Source of the DNA: Marinisporobacter sp.
GTDB taxonomy: Bacteria; Bacillota; Clostridia; Peptostreptococcales; Thermotaleaceae
Assembly: GCA_025210525.1 (NCBI GenBank)
Contig: JAOARP010000047.1
Coordinates: forward strand, 558,001-622,000
DNA length: 64,000 nt
Reading direction: 5' to 3'
The position numbers and the translations under genes are program-made. Of the stretch, positions 17,647-26,175 are shown in pieces (the stretch's first letter is position 1; each line of letters begins with the position of its first letter). The notes below the pieces were generated by a model. It was not told the DNA's origin and searched no databases. It saw only the letters and a program-made list of their open reading frames with translations.

Positions 17647-18168
17647 TTAGTATAAAACCACTCCCATCAATCCAGCTAAGGAAATAGCTAGTATAGGATG
17701 TAGCTTTAATTTTTTCAAGCTAAAAAGTACAATCATGGCAATCAATACACTTTTTACATCTATCAAAGCCGTCTTTCCAATGGATACAGCAGCACTTAAT
17801 ATAAGTCCTAATACGGCTGGTCTTATCCCTTTAAATACAGCCTGTGTCGCCTTATGATCTTTGATTTTCATAAAATATTTTGCCAAAATAGTAATCAATA
17901 TAAAAGATACAATAACAATTCCAATACTTCCAGCTAAGCCTCCAAATACACCAGCCACCTTATATCCTGCAAAGGTAGAAGAATTAATAGCAATAGGTCC
18001 TGGTGTCATCTGAGCAATAGCAATCATATCTATAAATTCATTAGAAGTAATCCAATGATATTTGTTTACAATTTCTTTTTCTATAAAAGGAAGCATGGCT
18101 AGTCCTCCACCAAAACTAAATGCTCCTATTTTCACAAATGTCATAAATATTTCAAGAATTATTTTCAT
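17647..18168 (-). CDS. Chromate transporter-family protein (short ChrA, second of pair)
   Basis: One-domain CHR-family membrane protein, ~173 aa. It carries the family repeat signature FVKIGAFSFGGGLAMLPFIEKE followed by EFIDMIAIAQMTPGPIAINSSTFAGY. Short CHR proteins work as pairs of oppositely oriented halves. It overlaps the preceding short ChrA gene by 17 bases and has its own AGGAG. Chromate efflux is the name-giving activity, but the physiological substrate in anaerobes is uncertain. ATG 18168 is used; a TTG directly before it is possible. Confidence 0.87.
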   Translation of the reverse strand: MKIILEIFMTFVKIGAFSFGGGLAMLPFIEKEIVNKYHWITSNEFIDMIAIAQMTPGPIAINSSTFAGYKVAGVFGGLAGSIGIVIVSFILITILAKYFMKIKDHKATQAVFKGIRPAVLGLILSAAVSIGKTALIDVKSVLIAMIVLFSLKKLKLHPILAISLAGLMGVVLY

Positions 18169-18703
18169 CAATATTTTCTCCTTTAAAAAGCATATATCCT
18201 AGTAATCCTGAAGATACAATCACTAGTATGGGGTGGATATGAAACACTGTAATACATAATACACTTCCAACGACCCATCCTATATTTAAAATACTCTTTG
18301 GCAGGGTCTTTCCTAGCTTCAATACAGCTGCTACGATTAACGCTACTACAGCTGGTCTTATTCCCTTAAAAACAGATTGTACCCATATATTTTCTTGCAA
18401 TCTACCAAAAAAAGCTGCTACCATCATGATAATAACAACTGACGGAAGCATGGTTCCTATACAGCCAAATAAAGCCCCCTTGATCCCGAATAATCTATAA
18501 CCAATGTAAGTAGACGTATTAATTGCCAAAGCTCCTGGTATAGTTTGTGCTAAAGCAATAATATCAATAAATTCATCTTCCTCTATCCACTTGTTTTTTT
18601 CTACCATTTCCTCCTGGATCAAAGGAATCATGGCATACCCTCCACCTAAGGTAAAGGTTCCTATTTTTACAAAAATAAAAAACATCCGCATCAATTCATT
18701 CAT
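18152..18703 (-). CDS. Chromate transporter-family protein (short ChrA, first of pair)
   Basis: 183-aa CHR-domain membrane protein with FVKIGTFTLGGGYAMIPLIQEE and EFIDIIALAQTIPGALAINTSTYIGY, clearly homologous to the next gene. Together they form the usual bicistronic short-chain CHR transporter. GAGGAAG precedes the ATG at 18703. The C-terminal tail extends past the start of its partner (17-base overlap), so translation is probably coupled. Confidence 0.87.
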   Translation of the reverse strand: MNELMRMFFIFVKIGTFTLGGGYAMIPLIQEEMVEKNKWIEEDEFIDIIALAQTIPGALAINTSTYIGYRLFGIKGALFGCIGTMLPSVVIIMMVAAFFGRLQENIWVQSVFKGIRPAVVALIVAAVLKLGKTLPKSILNIGWVVGSVLCITVFHIHPILVIVSSGLLGYMLFKGENIDENNS

Positions 18704-18896
18704 TTTTTCTTCCTCTCAACATCTTATTTATCCTTTAACTATAGCTTTACTAAAAAGTTTATATAATTTATTCATTCCTGTCAATTTATGCTAACCATTC
18801 TTCTCATAAAATATTAAAATATTGTTTAGTTGTCTTCATAAATGGATACAATGTTTTTAGATAAATTTTTTAATAATATTGAGAGGAGCACCTTTA

Positions 18897-19061
18897 ATGA
18901 AAAAATATTTATGCACACCATGCGGTTATATTTACGATCCAGCTGTAGGAGATCCTGATAGTGGAATCGCTCCTGGTACAGCTTTTGAGGATATTCCAGA
19001 TGATTGGTTATGTCCTGTTTGTGGTGTAGGAAAAGATATGTTTGAACCTGTTGAAGAATAG
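18897..19061 (+). CDS. rub: Rubredoxin
   Basis: 54-aa one-iron electron carrier. The two Cys knuckles are CTPCGY near residue 6 and CPVCGV near residue 39, with the family aromatic and acidic core ([19 protein letters not shown]). ATG 18897 follows GGAG by eight bases. It is monocistronic, with a very strong terminator after it. In Clostridia it supplies electrons to oxygen- and peroxide-reducing enzymes. Confidence 0.97.
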   Translation: MKKYLCTPCGYIYDPAVGDPDSGIAPGTAFEDIPDDWLCPVCGVGKDMFEPVEE

Positions 19062-19067
19062 GTTCAT

Positions 19068-19101
19068 AAAAAGCTTCCATAGGTGCCTATGGAAGCTTTT
19101 T
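19068..19101 (+). terminator. Rubredoxin terminator
   Basis: Perfect 16-bp stem AAAAAGCTTCCATAGG/CCTATGGAAGCTTTTT with a two-base apparent loop, starting six bases after the stop and ending in T5. Confidence 0.9.
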
Positions 19102-19157
19102 ATCCTTTGTGTTAAAATAATGGGGGGATTATTAGTATACCATAGGAGGGTGATCTT

Positions 19158-20060
19158 ATGAACAAGCAATATAAGGCAGATCTGGCATTAATTTTTGTTA
19201 CCTTAGCATGGGGACTTTCTTTTATTCTTACAAAGAATTCACTAGATGCATTATCTACCTTTAATTTTTTAGCCATTCGATTTTTTGTTGCAGCCCTATC
19301 CATTACAATGATCTTTTATAGGAGCATTTTAAAACTTGATCAAATGACTTTTAAATATGGGGTCATTATTGGTACCATTATGTTTTCTGCCTTTGCTTTG
19401 CAAACACTAGGTCTTAATTACACAACCGCATCTAAATCTGCTTTTATAAGTAGCTTGTGTGTTGTTTTAGTTCCTATATTTTCATCCCTTTTTCTAAAAA
19501 AAATACCAAAACCCGCTTCTATTATAGGAGTTATCCTTTCTGCCATCGGCTTAGGCTTATTGACCCTTGATGGAAATCTTAGCTTAAATATAGGTGACCT
19601 TTTAAGTCTTTTATGTGCCATTGCCTTTACTTTTCAGATTCTATCTATCTCAAAGTATTCTGTACAAGTAAATACGGTTAATCTTGCCTTCGTTCAAATT
19701 TGTGTTGTAAGTTTACTAAGTGGTATTACTAGTTTTTTATTTGAAACACCTACCTTCCCAGCTACACAAAAGGTATGGTTAGATATTTTATTTTTAAGCT
19801 TATTTTGTACTTCTGGCGCATTTATCGTACAAAATACTGCACAAAAGTATACTTCTGCTACTCATGCTGCTTTAATATTTACAGGTGAACCTGTATTCGC
19901 AGCTATATTTGGATATATCTTATGTGGAGAAATATTAAGTATTCGTGGCTTTATTGGTGGCTTTTTAATTGTTTTCTCTATGCTTTTGGCTGAACTAGAA
20001 GTAAAAATTCCTTTCCTAAATACCAAAGAGAAATCACCTATTATTGCCCATAAGAAATAA
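19158..20060 (+). CDS. DMT-superfamily (EamA) transporter
   Basis: 300-aa membrane protein of ten predicted helices made of two EamA repeats. The first repeat starts LIFVTLAWGLSFILTKNSLD; the second contains FTGEPVFAAIFGYILCGE, the usual EamA motif (xxEPVFAxxxG). Such permeases export amino acids or small metabolites, and the substrate cannot be told. ATG 19158 follows AGGAGGGTGAT. Confidence 0.9.
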   Translation: MNKQYKADLALIFVTLAWGLSFILTKNSLDALSTFNFLAIRFFVAALSITMIFYRSILKLDQMTFKYGVIIGTIMFSAFALQTLGLNYTTASKSAFISSLCVVLVPIFSSLFLKKIPKPASIIGVILSAIGLGLLTLDGNLSLNIGDLLSLLCAIAFTFQILSISKYSVQVNTVNLAFVQICVVSLLSGITSFLFETPTFPATQKVWLDILFLSLFCTSGAFIVQNTAQKYTSATHAALIFTGEPVFAAIFGYILCGEILSIRGFIGGFLIVFSMLLAELEVKIPFLNTKEKSPIIAHKK

Positions 20061-20085
20061 TATTACTTTGCCTAAATAAATTACT

Positions 20086-20115
20086 AGGGATATGGTTTCT
20101 ATAAACCATATCCCT
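20086..20115. terminator. Bidirectional terminator between convergent genes
   Basis: AGGGATATGGTTT (20086-20098) with its perfect complement (20103-20115) and loop CTAT. The stop codon of the polyferredoxin gene lies in the loop, so the hairpin overlaps its 3' end and also serves the EamA gene. Confidence 0.8.
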
Positions 20116-20929
20116 TTTCAATCGCCTTCGTAGGACAAGCATCTACACATTCTCCACATCTTATACACTCTAAGCTATTTGGATTTTTATAGACCTCTAT
20201 ATCTAATTTACATTTATTACTACATACTTTACAACTGGTACATTTATTTTCATCAACTTTCAATCTATAAAAGCTTATAGGATTAAAAAAGGAATAAAAA
20301 GCACCTAAAGGACAGATATATCTACAAAACGGTCTGTAAATAAGGATTGAAAAAATGACTGTAGCAATAGATAAAAATACCTTCCAGCCAAATAACCACC
20401 CGATAGTAGACCTTAGTCCTTCATTCATAAGAACTAATGGTACTCCCCCTTCAATAGTTCCAGCAGGACAAACATATTTACAAAAGTATGGATCTCCCAT
20501 TCCCACAACATTCGTTAGAATTAGTGGCATAATGATTACAAATCCAAATAAAAATATGTATTTACCATATTTCAAAATATGATTTACTTTTTTATTTACC
20601 CTAATTTTAGGAGAAGGTATTTTATTTAATAAATCCTGAAAAAGTCCAAAAGGACATAGCCAACCACAAATAAACCTACCAAATATAATTCCCATAAGAG
20701 ACATAAAGCCTAATACATAAAATGAAAAATGATATTTAATGCTTCCAAGAACTGCCTGCAGTGATCCAATAGGACAAGACCCTAAAGCTCCTGGACAAGA
20801 GTAACAATTAAGTCCTGGGACACAGAATTTCTTTAAATCTCCTCGATAAATTTTCCCTAAAAAAAATCCTTTAAAATTTGCATTTGTTACTATACTTGTT
20901 ATAATTTGCGTTAATCTTCTCTTATCCAA
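20099..20929 (-). CDS. 4Fe-4S polyferredoxin membrane protein (NapH/YccM-like)
   Basis: 276-aa inner-membrane electron-transfer protein with several hydrophobic segments. It has the two CxxxCP motifs of this group (GRFICGWLCPFGLFQDL and YRPFCRYICPLGAFYSF), an early CYSCPGALGSCPIG cluster, and two classic 4Fe-4S motifs at the end (CTSCKVCSNKCKLD and CIRCGECVDACP). The TTG start at 20929 overlaps the last codons of the upstream 45-aa CXXC gene, which carries the GGAG for this start, so the pair is translationally coupled. The electron donor and acceptor are unknown. Confidence 0.88.
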   Translation of the reverse strand: MDKRRLTQIITSIVTNANFKGFFLGKIYRGDLKKFCVPGLNCYSCPGALGSCPIGSLQAVLGSIKYHFSFYVLGFMSLMGIIFGRFICGWLCPFGLFQDLLNKIPSPKIRVNKKVNHILKYGKYIFLFGFVIIMPLILTNVVGMGDPYFCKYVCPAGTIEGGVPLVLMNEGLRSTIGWLFGWKVFLSIATVIFSILIYRPFCRYICPLGAFYSFFNPISFYRLKVDENKCTSCKVCSNKCKLDIEVYKNPNSLECIRCGECVDACPTKAIEKGYGL

Positions 20930-21059
20930 TGCCTATACACTCCAAACATATATTGATTGCCTTTTGTAAAACAGTTTGTACCTCATTTCTATATACACCT
21001 GTTATAACGAAGGCTATACTTCCTAAAAAAACAGTATATCTTAATATTTTTTTATTCAT
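20922..21059 (-). CDS. Small CXXC-motif membrane protein (CD1871A-like)
   Basis: 45-aa protein with MNKKILRYT, one hydrophobic helix (VFLGSIAFVITGVY) and a C-terminal CLECIGIG. ATG 21059 follows AGAGG by seven bases. It matches what I know of the CD1871A family of tiny CXXC proteins in Clostridia. Its last codons contain the ribosome binding site and TTG start of the polyferredoxin gene, so it is probably a partner of that protein, perhaps contributing two cysteines to a metal or redox centre. Confidence 0.75.
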   Translation of the reverse strand: MNKKILRYTVFLGSIAFVITGVYRNEVQTVLQKAINICLECIGIG

Positions 21060-21091
21060 CTATCTACCTCTCTATTCAGTCTAATATATTT

Positions 21092-22021
21092 TCAGTTTTC
21101 TTCTATCTCTAAATTCCTTATATCCTTTGGTTTTCTCTTAGCCTTCAACAAAATCATAACAATGCCTAGTCCTAATACAATAGTTGCTGCAAATCCTGCT
21201 TCAGGACCAAATGCGCCACCTGTAAACCATTCACTTCCTACTAGCTTTAATTTCATGATACTTCCAATTCCTGTCTTTGCACCACTTACTTCAAATCCAA
21301 AGATATTTCCTTGTATCCAATTCCATGCTGCATGAAGACCACAAACACCCCATAATTCCTTTGTCTTTATTACATATAAACTTAAAAATATCCCTACTAA
21401 TATAATATTTAAAATAGCTATAAAACTTACATTTGGATTAAATATATGCATTACTCCAAAGAATGTTGAAGAAATGAATATTCCCACTAAAGCATTATAT
21501 CTTGCCCCTAATACATTCATCATCCAACCTCTAGATAATATTTCTTCTGTAGCACTTTGAATCATCCATCCAGGTAAAATAATTAAAATACTGCTTAAAA
21601 CAGCTAAGCCTGTAGGTGTACTTGGATTGTGATCTATTTGAATATGTCCTGTAACAGCAAGAATACTTACTACTAATGTGAACATCCCCATTCCTACAAT
21701 GAAACCTATCATATATTTTTTCATAAGATTTTCTTTAAAAAATCCCATACTAGAAATCTTTCTTTTCTCCACAAACTTTACCCAAGCAAATATCAATAAT
21801 GATACAAATAAAAAACCAAAAATCAATTGTTCCATCATTCCCATTAAAGGACTCAAATTAGATGATTGAAAAATAAATATCCCTGTAACGCCCATAGCGA
21901 TTCCACCAATAATTTCTCCTCCAACAAGAAAAACAACTGATAATATAAGGGCAACAATAATATTGGGTAAATACCTTGCCCCTTTTGCTTCTAAAAATAA
22001 TCCTTTTTCATTTGAAAACAT
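21092..22021 (-). CDS. CPBP-family intramembrane glutamic endopeptidase
   Basis: 309-aa multi-spanning membrane protein of the CAAX-protease/ABI family. Catalytic-type motifs are TEEILSRGWMMN (EExxxR) near residue 160, FGVMHIFNPN and a later HAAWNW. Eukaryotic Rce1 shares the core; bacterial members have varied roles including bacteriocin immunity and protein maturation. ATG 22021 has AGGAGGG upstream; the ATG at 22027 touches that site. No bacteriocin genes are nearby, so the role is open. Confidence 0.87.
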   Translation of the reverse strand: MFSNEKGLFLEAKGARYLPNIIVALILSVVFLVGGEIIGGIAMGVTGIFIFQSSNLSPLMGMMEQLIFGFLFVSLLIFAWVKFVEKRKISSMGFFKENLMKKYMIGFIVGMGMFTLVVSILAVTGHIQIDHNPSTPTGLAVLSSILIILPGWMIQSATEEILSRGWMMNVLGARYNALVGIFISSTFFGVMHIFNPNVSFIAILNIILVGIFLSLYVIKTKELWGVCGLHAAWNWIQGNIFGFEVSGAKTGIGSIMKLKLVGSEWFTGGAFGPEAGFAATIVLGLGIVMILLKAKRKPKDIRNLEIEEN

Positions 22022-22259
22022 GATCATCCCTCCTTTTTTTTATTGAAAGCATCTCTTCTTTCCTTTATTATACAATATTTCCTTTTCTTCATTCATCGAA
22101 CAAACTTACAAGATCATAGCCCCATCTTACATTTTTGTCACAAATGATTCACAGATCCCTTCTATTTAATTATATTTAATAAATATAAATTTACACTTAA
22201 ATAAATCTTAAATATACCTTAAAATCATTATTATACGATTTTATTTTCAGCATAAAAAC

Positions 22260-22300
22260 ATCCTATAGGGTAAACTTTTCTATTCATTCCCCTATAGGAT
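22260..22300 (-). terminator. Terminator of the lon-engB operon
   Basis: ATCCTATAGGG (22260-22270) pairs with CCCTATAGGAT (22290-22300) and is followed by TTTTT on the minus strand, 23 bases after the engB stop. The remaining AT-rich bases up to 22022 hold nothing else I recognise beyond the CPBP gene's upstream region. Confidence 0.8.
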
Positions 22301-22322
22301 CTATTTTATTCATCATTCTATG

Positions 22323-22946
22323 TTATTTTATTGCTTCCTCTGCTTCAAAATCAAATCCATTTACTTTAAAGACTTCATTAATAATGCTCCAAGCTTCTTC
22401 TTTTCCTTCTCTACTTTCTGCTGAAACAGGAAGTAAAATATCGTCACTTGTCATTTGAAGTTCTTTTCTAATAATATTTAAATGTTTTTGTCTTTGACCT
22501 CTCTTGATTTTATCTAGTTTTGTAACAATTACAATTCCATTAAAACCAAAATGCTTGATCCAACTATACATGTGCTTATCTTGTTGTGTAGGCGCATGGC
22601 GAATATCCACAAGTTGAAAAACATCTATTAGATTTTTTCTATTAGTAAGATAAGCATCCATCATTTTTCCCCAAGCTTCTTTACTACTCTTAGAGACTTT
22701 AGCATACCCATATCCAGGAAGGTCTACAATTCGAAACTGATCATTAATATCATAAAAGTTGATAGTTTGAGTCTTTCCTGGGCTTGAACTAGTTCTAGCA
22801 AGCTTTTTTCTATTCACAAGCAGGTTAATGAGAGATGACTTTCCTACATTGGATCTACCCGCTAAAGCAATCTCCGGCTTTTCATCCTCTGGATATTGTT
22901 CCCTCTTTACTGCACTAATAACAATTTCTGCACTTTTAATTTTCAT
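22323..22946 (-). CDS. ysxC: Ribosome biogenesis GTPase YsxC/EngB
   Basis: 207-aa GTPase needed for 50S subunit assembly. G motifs in order: [11 protein letters not shown] (G1, near residue 30), T in GKTQTINFY (G2), DLPGYGYA (G3), TKLDK (G4) and SAESREG (G5-like). The length and start [13 protein letters not shown] fit the family. It overlaps the end of lon by 11 bases, the usual Firmicute lon-ysxC arrangement, so it is translated from the same mRNA. Confidence 0.96.
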   Translation of the reverse strand: MKIKSAEIVISAVKREQYPEDEKPEIALAGRSNVGKSSLINLLVNRKKLARTSSSPGKTQTINFYDINDQFRIVDLPGYGYAKVSKSSKEAWGKMMDAYLTNRKNLIDVFQLVDIRHAPTQQDKHMYSWIKHFGFNGIVIVTKLDKIKRGQRQKHLNIIRKELQMTSDDILLPVSAESREGKEEAWSIINEVFKVNGFDFEAEEAIK

Positions 22947-25284
22947 CTTTTTCTTCCTTTCGAATCAATGCATGCTCTAAAACTTGATCCATATTTTCCA
23001 TAAGTACAAAGGTTAATTTCTTTCTTACTGTTTCAGGAATATCTTCTATATCCTTTTCATTATCAATCGGTAATAATATCTTCGTAATCCCTGCTCTATT
23101 TGCAGCTAATACCTTTTCTTTGATTCCACCTACTGGTAGTACTCTACCTCTTAAAGTAATCTCTCCTGTCATAGCTACATATTTATTCACAGGTATTTTG
23201 GTAAGCTCTGATATAACAGCTGTTGCCATAGTAATCCCCGCTGATGGTCCATCCTTTGGTATAGCTCCTTCTGGTATATGTATATGAATATCAAGCTTTT
23301 GATAGAAATCTTCTGCTATATTTAACTCTTCAATCTTAGAGCGAATATAACTAATTCCAGCTCTTGCAGATTCTTTCATTACATCTCCAAGTTGACCAGT
23401 TAGTACAAGCTTTCCATTTCCTTTCATAGTTGTTACTTCTATTGATAAGGTATCTCCACCAACTCTTGTCCAAGCAAGACCTCTTGCAATACCAATCTCA
23501 TGGTTTTCTTTGATTTTTTCATATCTATATTTCTTGCCTCCAAGATAATTACTTAGATTACCTGTATTGATTCGAACCATTTTTATATCTTTTTCAACAA
23601 TTTTCTTTGCACCTTTTCTACATAATGTAGCAATTTGTCTTTCTAAATTTCTTACCCCTGATTCTCTTGTATAGTAACTAATCACATCTCGAAGAGTTTG
23701 TTCTGAAATTTGAATATTTTTTTCCTTTAGACCATGCTCTTTTTTCTGTTTTGGTAAAAGATACTTTTGTGCAATTTTCAATTTTTCTTCCTCTGTATAT
23801 CCAGATACCTGTATAACTTCCATTCTATCAAGAAGAGGTCTTGGAATAGTTCCTAAGCTATTTGCTGTTGTAATAAACATGACCTTAGATAAATCAAAAG
23901 GAACTTCTAAATAATGATCTGTAAACTCCTTGTTTTGTTCAGGATCTAATACTTCTAACAATGCAGACGCTGGATCTCCTCTAAAATCATGACTTAATTT
24001 ATCGATTTCATCAAATAAAAATACTGGATTTTTAGATCCACATTCTTTTATAGCAGACATGATTCTTCCCGGAATAGCTCCCACATAAGTTCTACGATGT
24101 CCTCTAATCTCAGCCTCATCGCGAACACCCCCAAGGGACATTCTTGTAAATTTTCGATTTAAGCTTCTTGCAATAGATTTTGCAATAGAAGTTTTTCCAA
24201 CTCCTGGAGGACCTACTAAACAAATGATAGGACCTTTCATGCTTTTAGATAGCTGTCTGATAGCTAAATATTCTAAAATTCTTTCCTTAACATCCTTTAA
24301 TCCATAATGATCTTCATCTAATATGACTTTTGCTTTTTGAATATCTATTTGATCTTTACTTTGCTTTGCCCATGGAATATCTAAAATCCAATCCACATAA
24401 TTTCTAATGACGCCACTTTCAGCTGAACTTGGAGATAGTTTTGAAAGCCTACTAAGCTCTTTTTTTACCTTTTTTTCAACCTCTTTAGGAAGCTTTGCCT
24501 TTTTGATTCTTACCTTGTAATCATCTTCTTCCTCATTGAATTCGTCATCTTCTCCTAATTCTTCATGAATAGCCTTTAGTTGTTCTTTTAAATAATATTC
24601 TTTTTGCACTTTATTGATTTGTTTTTTTACCCTGACATTAATATCTCTTTCAATCTCTAACACTTCTATCTCTCTTAAAAGTATTTTGTAAATAACCTCT
24701 AAGCGCTCTTTAGGCTCAAATGCTTCTAATATTTCTTGCTTTTGTTCTATCTTTAAAATCATATGAGAAGCTATCACATCAGCAAGTCTTCCTGGTTCTT
24801 CAATGGTTGTAACATTCATAAATACTTCCGGTGAAATACGACTACCTACACTTATGTAATCTTCAAAAGCATTCGTTACCGTTCTCATCAATGCTTCTAG
24901 TTCTTTGTCAATTTCTATTTCGTCCTCATACAAGACTTCTTCCACTTCACAATTAAAAAACGGATCTTCTTGTAGTACCTCTGTGATCTTTCCTCTACCG
25001 ATTCCTTCTACTAATACACGAATAGCATCTCCTGGAAGCTTTAACATTTGCTTTACTTTACAAATAGTTCCTACTTGATAAAAATCATCTACTGTTGGTA
25101 AATCTAACTCCGCTTCTTTTTGTGCAGCTAAGAATACTAATTGATCATTTACCATAGCTTCTTCTAATGCATTAATTGATTTTTCTCTTCCTACATCAAA
25201 ATGTAATACCATATATGGAAAAATTGAAAGACCTCTTAATGGAATCAGGGGCAATTCATGTTTTTTCACTTTTGGATTTCCCAT
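22936..25284 (-). CDS. lon: ATP-dependent protease LonA
   Basis: 782-aa LonA protease of standard size. It has the N-terminal substrate-binding domain ([24 protein letters not shown]), a coiled linker, an AAA+ module with Walker [10 protein letters not shown] near residue 358 and Walker [10 protein letters not shown], and the protease domain with the catalytic Ser in [14 protein letters not shown] (about residue 680) and Lys in [13 protein letters not shown]. The ATG at 25284 follows GGAG. It degrades misfolded and regulatory proteins in the cytoplasm. No CIRCE or other heat-shock operator was evident upstream. Confidence 0.97.
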   Translation of the reverse strand: MGNPKVKKHELPLIPLRGLSIFPYMVLHFDVGREKSINALEEAMVNDQLVFLAAQKEAELDLPTVDDFYQVGTICKVKQMLKLPGDAIRVLVEGIGRGKITEVLQEDPFFNCEVEEVLYEDEIEIDKELEALMRTVTNAFEDYISVGSRISPEVFMNVTTIEEPGRLADVIASHMILKIEQKQEILEAFEPKERLEVIYKILLREIEVLEIERDINVRVKKQINKVQKEYYLKEQLKAIHEELGEDDEFNEEEDDYKVRIKKAKLPKEVEKKVKKELSRLSKLSPSSAESGVIRNYVDWILDIPWAKQSKDQIDIQKAKVILDEDHYGLKDVKERILEYLAIRQLSKSMKGPIICLVGPPGVGKTSIAKSIARSLNRKFTRMSLGGVRDEAEIRGHRRTYVGAIPGRIMSAIKECGSKNPVFLFDEIDKLSHDFRGDPASALLEVLDPEQNKEFTDHYLEVPFDLSKVMFITTANSLGTIPRPLLDRMEVIQVSGYTEEEKLKIAQKYLLPKQKKEHGLKEKNIQISEQTLRDVISYYTRESGVRNLERQIATLCRKGAKKIVEKDIKMVRINTGNLSNYLGGKKYRYEKIKENHEIGIARGLAWTRVGGDTLSIEVTTMKGNGKLVLTGQLGDVMKESARAGISYIRSKIEELNIAEDFYQKLDIHIHIPEGAIPKDGPSAGITMATAVISELTKIPVNKYVAMTGEITLRGRVLPVGGIKEKVLAANRAGITKILLPIDNEKDIEDIPETVRKKLTFVLMENMDQVLEHALIRKEEKDEN

Positions 25285-25783
25285 GTTTTATCAACTCCTT
25301 GTTTTAGGCAGTAACAACATTATTTTTTGTAATTGGAAGAAATTTATTCTCTTCCCTAGGTTGATCTTTGTCATCAAAGTCCTTTTTATTATACATATAC
25401 CCTTGTCGATCTATTATTATTTTTATCCTTTTCTCCTCAGTCAAGGTAAGACTTTACAATACACTATTATATATAAACAATCGTTATTTTTCAATATATT
25501 CCGTTATTCCTATATAAATCAAGATTTTCGACATAAAATATCTTTATCTACTCTACTTATAGATTTTTATTTAATTTTATTGACAATATTAAAATGATTA
25601 CCCATTTTACTGCCAACTTTAACAGAATATATAGTATTATAGATTATTTAATAAATGCACATACTAAAAAACAAAAAGTATCCTATATATCATAGGTTAT
25701 ATATTCAATCCCCAAATTCAATCTCTCATTAATTCTTTCATAAAATCACAAGAAAACAAATCAACCCATAAGGAGGAAATATC
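25285..25783. other. Gene-free divergent intergenic region (lon / DUF1858 gene)
   Basis: About 500 very AT-rich bases containing the promoters of lon and of the downstream DUF1858 gene, whose AGGAGG lies at its right edge. TTGACA occurs at ~25580 without a good -10. I found no convincing small gene, riboswitch or palindromic operator. Confidence 0.5.
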
Positions 25784-25969
25784 ATGAAAATTACAAAAGA
25801 TACATTAATCAGTGAAACTTTAAAGATAAATCCAAAAGCAGCAGAAATACTAATGGGATTTGGTATGAGTTGTCTAGGTTGTCCCTCCTCTCAAATGGAA
25901 ACTTTAGAACAAGCCGCTGAAGTTCACGGTTTAGACCTTAATGAACTATTAGAAGCATTAAATAAGTAA
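25784..25969 (+). CDS. DUF1858 hybrid-cluster-associated disulfide protein
   Basis: 61-aa protein of the DUF1858 / hybrid-cluster-protein-associated redox disulfide domain. It contains the conserved helix (TLISETLKINPKAAEIL), then GFGMSCLGCPSS, the CxxC pair, then AAEVHGLDLNELLEAL. AGGAGG precedes the ATG. The hydroxylamine-reductase gene follows in the same direction after 206 bases, so the two probably serve the same nitrosative or redox stress process; a separate promoter for hcp is possible. Confidence 0.9.
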   Translation: MKITKDTLISETLKINPKAAEILMGFGMSCLGCPSSQMETLEQAAEVHGLDLNELLEALNK

Positions 25970-26126
25970 ACATTAAAAAAATCCACTTTTCTACTCATCA
26001 TGACTATCATCCTTACAAAATAACAATCATTGTATATTTCTAATCAATAAAAAGAGAAACATTCGCCCTATTTCAATACCTTCAATACTCCTTTTATATA
26101 TTGAACTAGTATATATTTTTATTCAT

Positions 26127-26147
26127 TATCAAATACTATTTTTGATA
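26127..26147 (+). promoter_or_regulatory. Inverted repeat upstream of hcp
   Basis: TATCAAA and TTTGATA separated by seven bases, 28 bases before the hcp start. It could be an operator or an mRNA hairpin next to the AGGAGG. It does not match the FNR-type TTGAT-N4-ATCAA spacing. No regulator can be assigned. Confidence 0.35.
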
Positions 26148-26175
26148 TTTATTATATGAAAAAGGAGGTTCTTTT

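Noticed and set aside
17647-18703. Chromate transporter gene broken by a frameshift
   Set aside because: Two short CHR proteins with separate ribosome binding sites and a small overlap are the normal short-chain arrangement.
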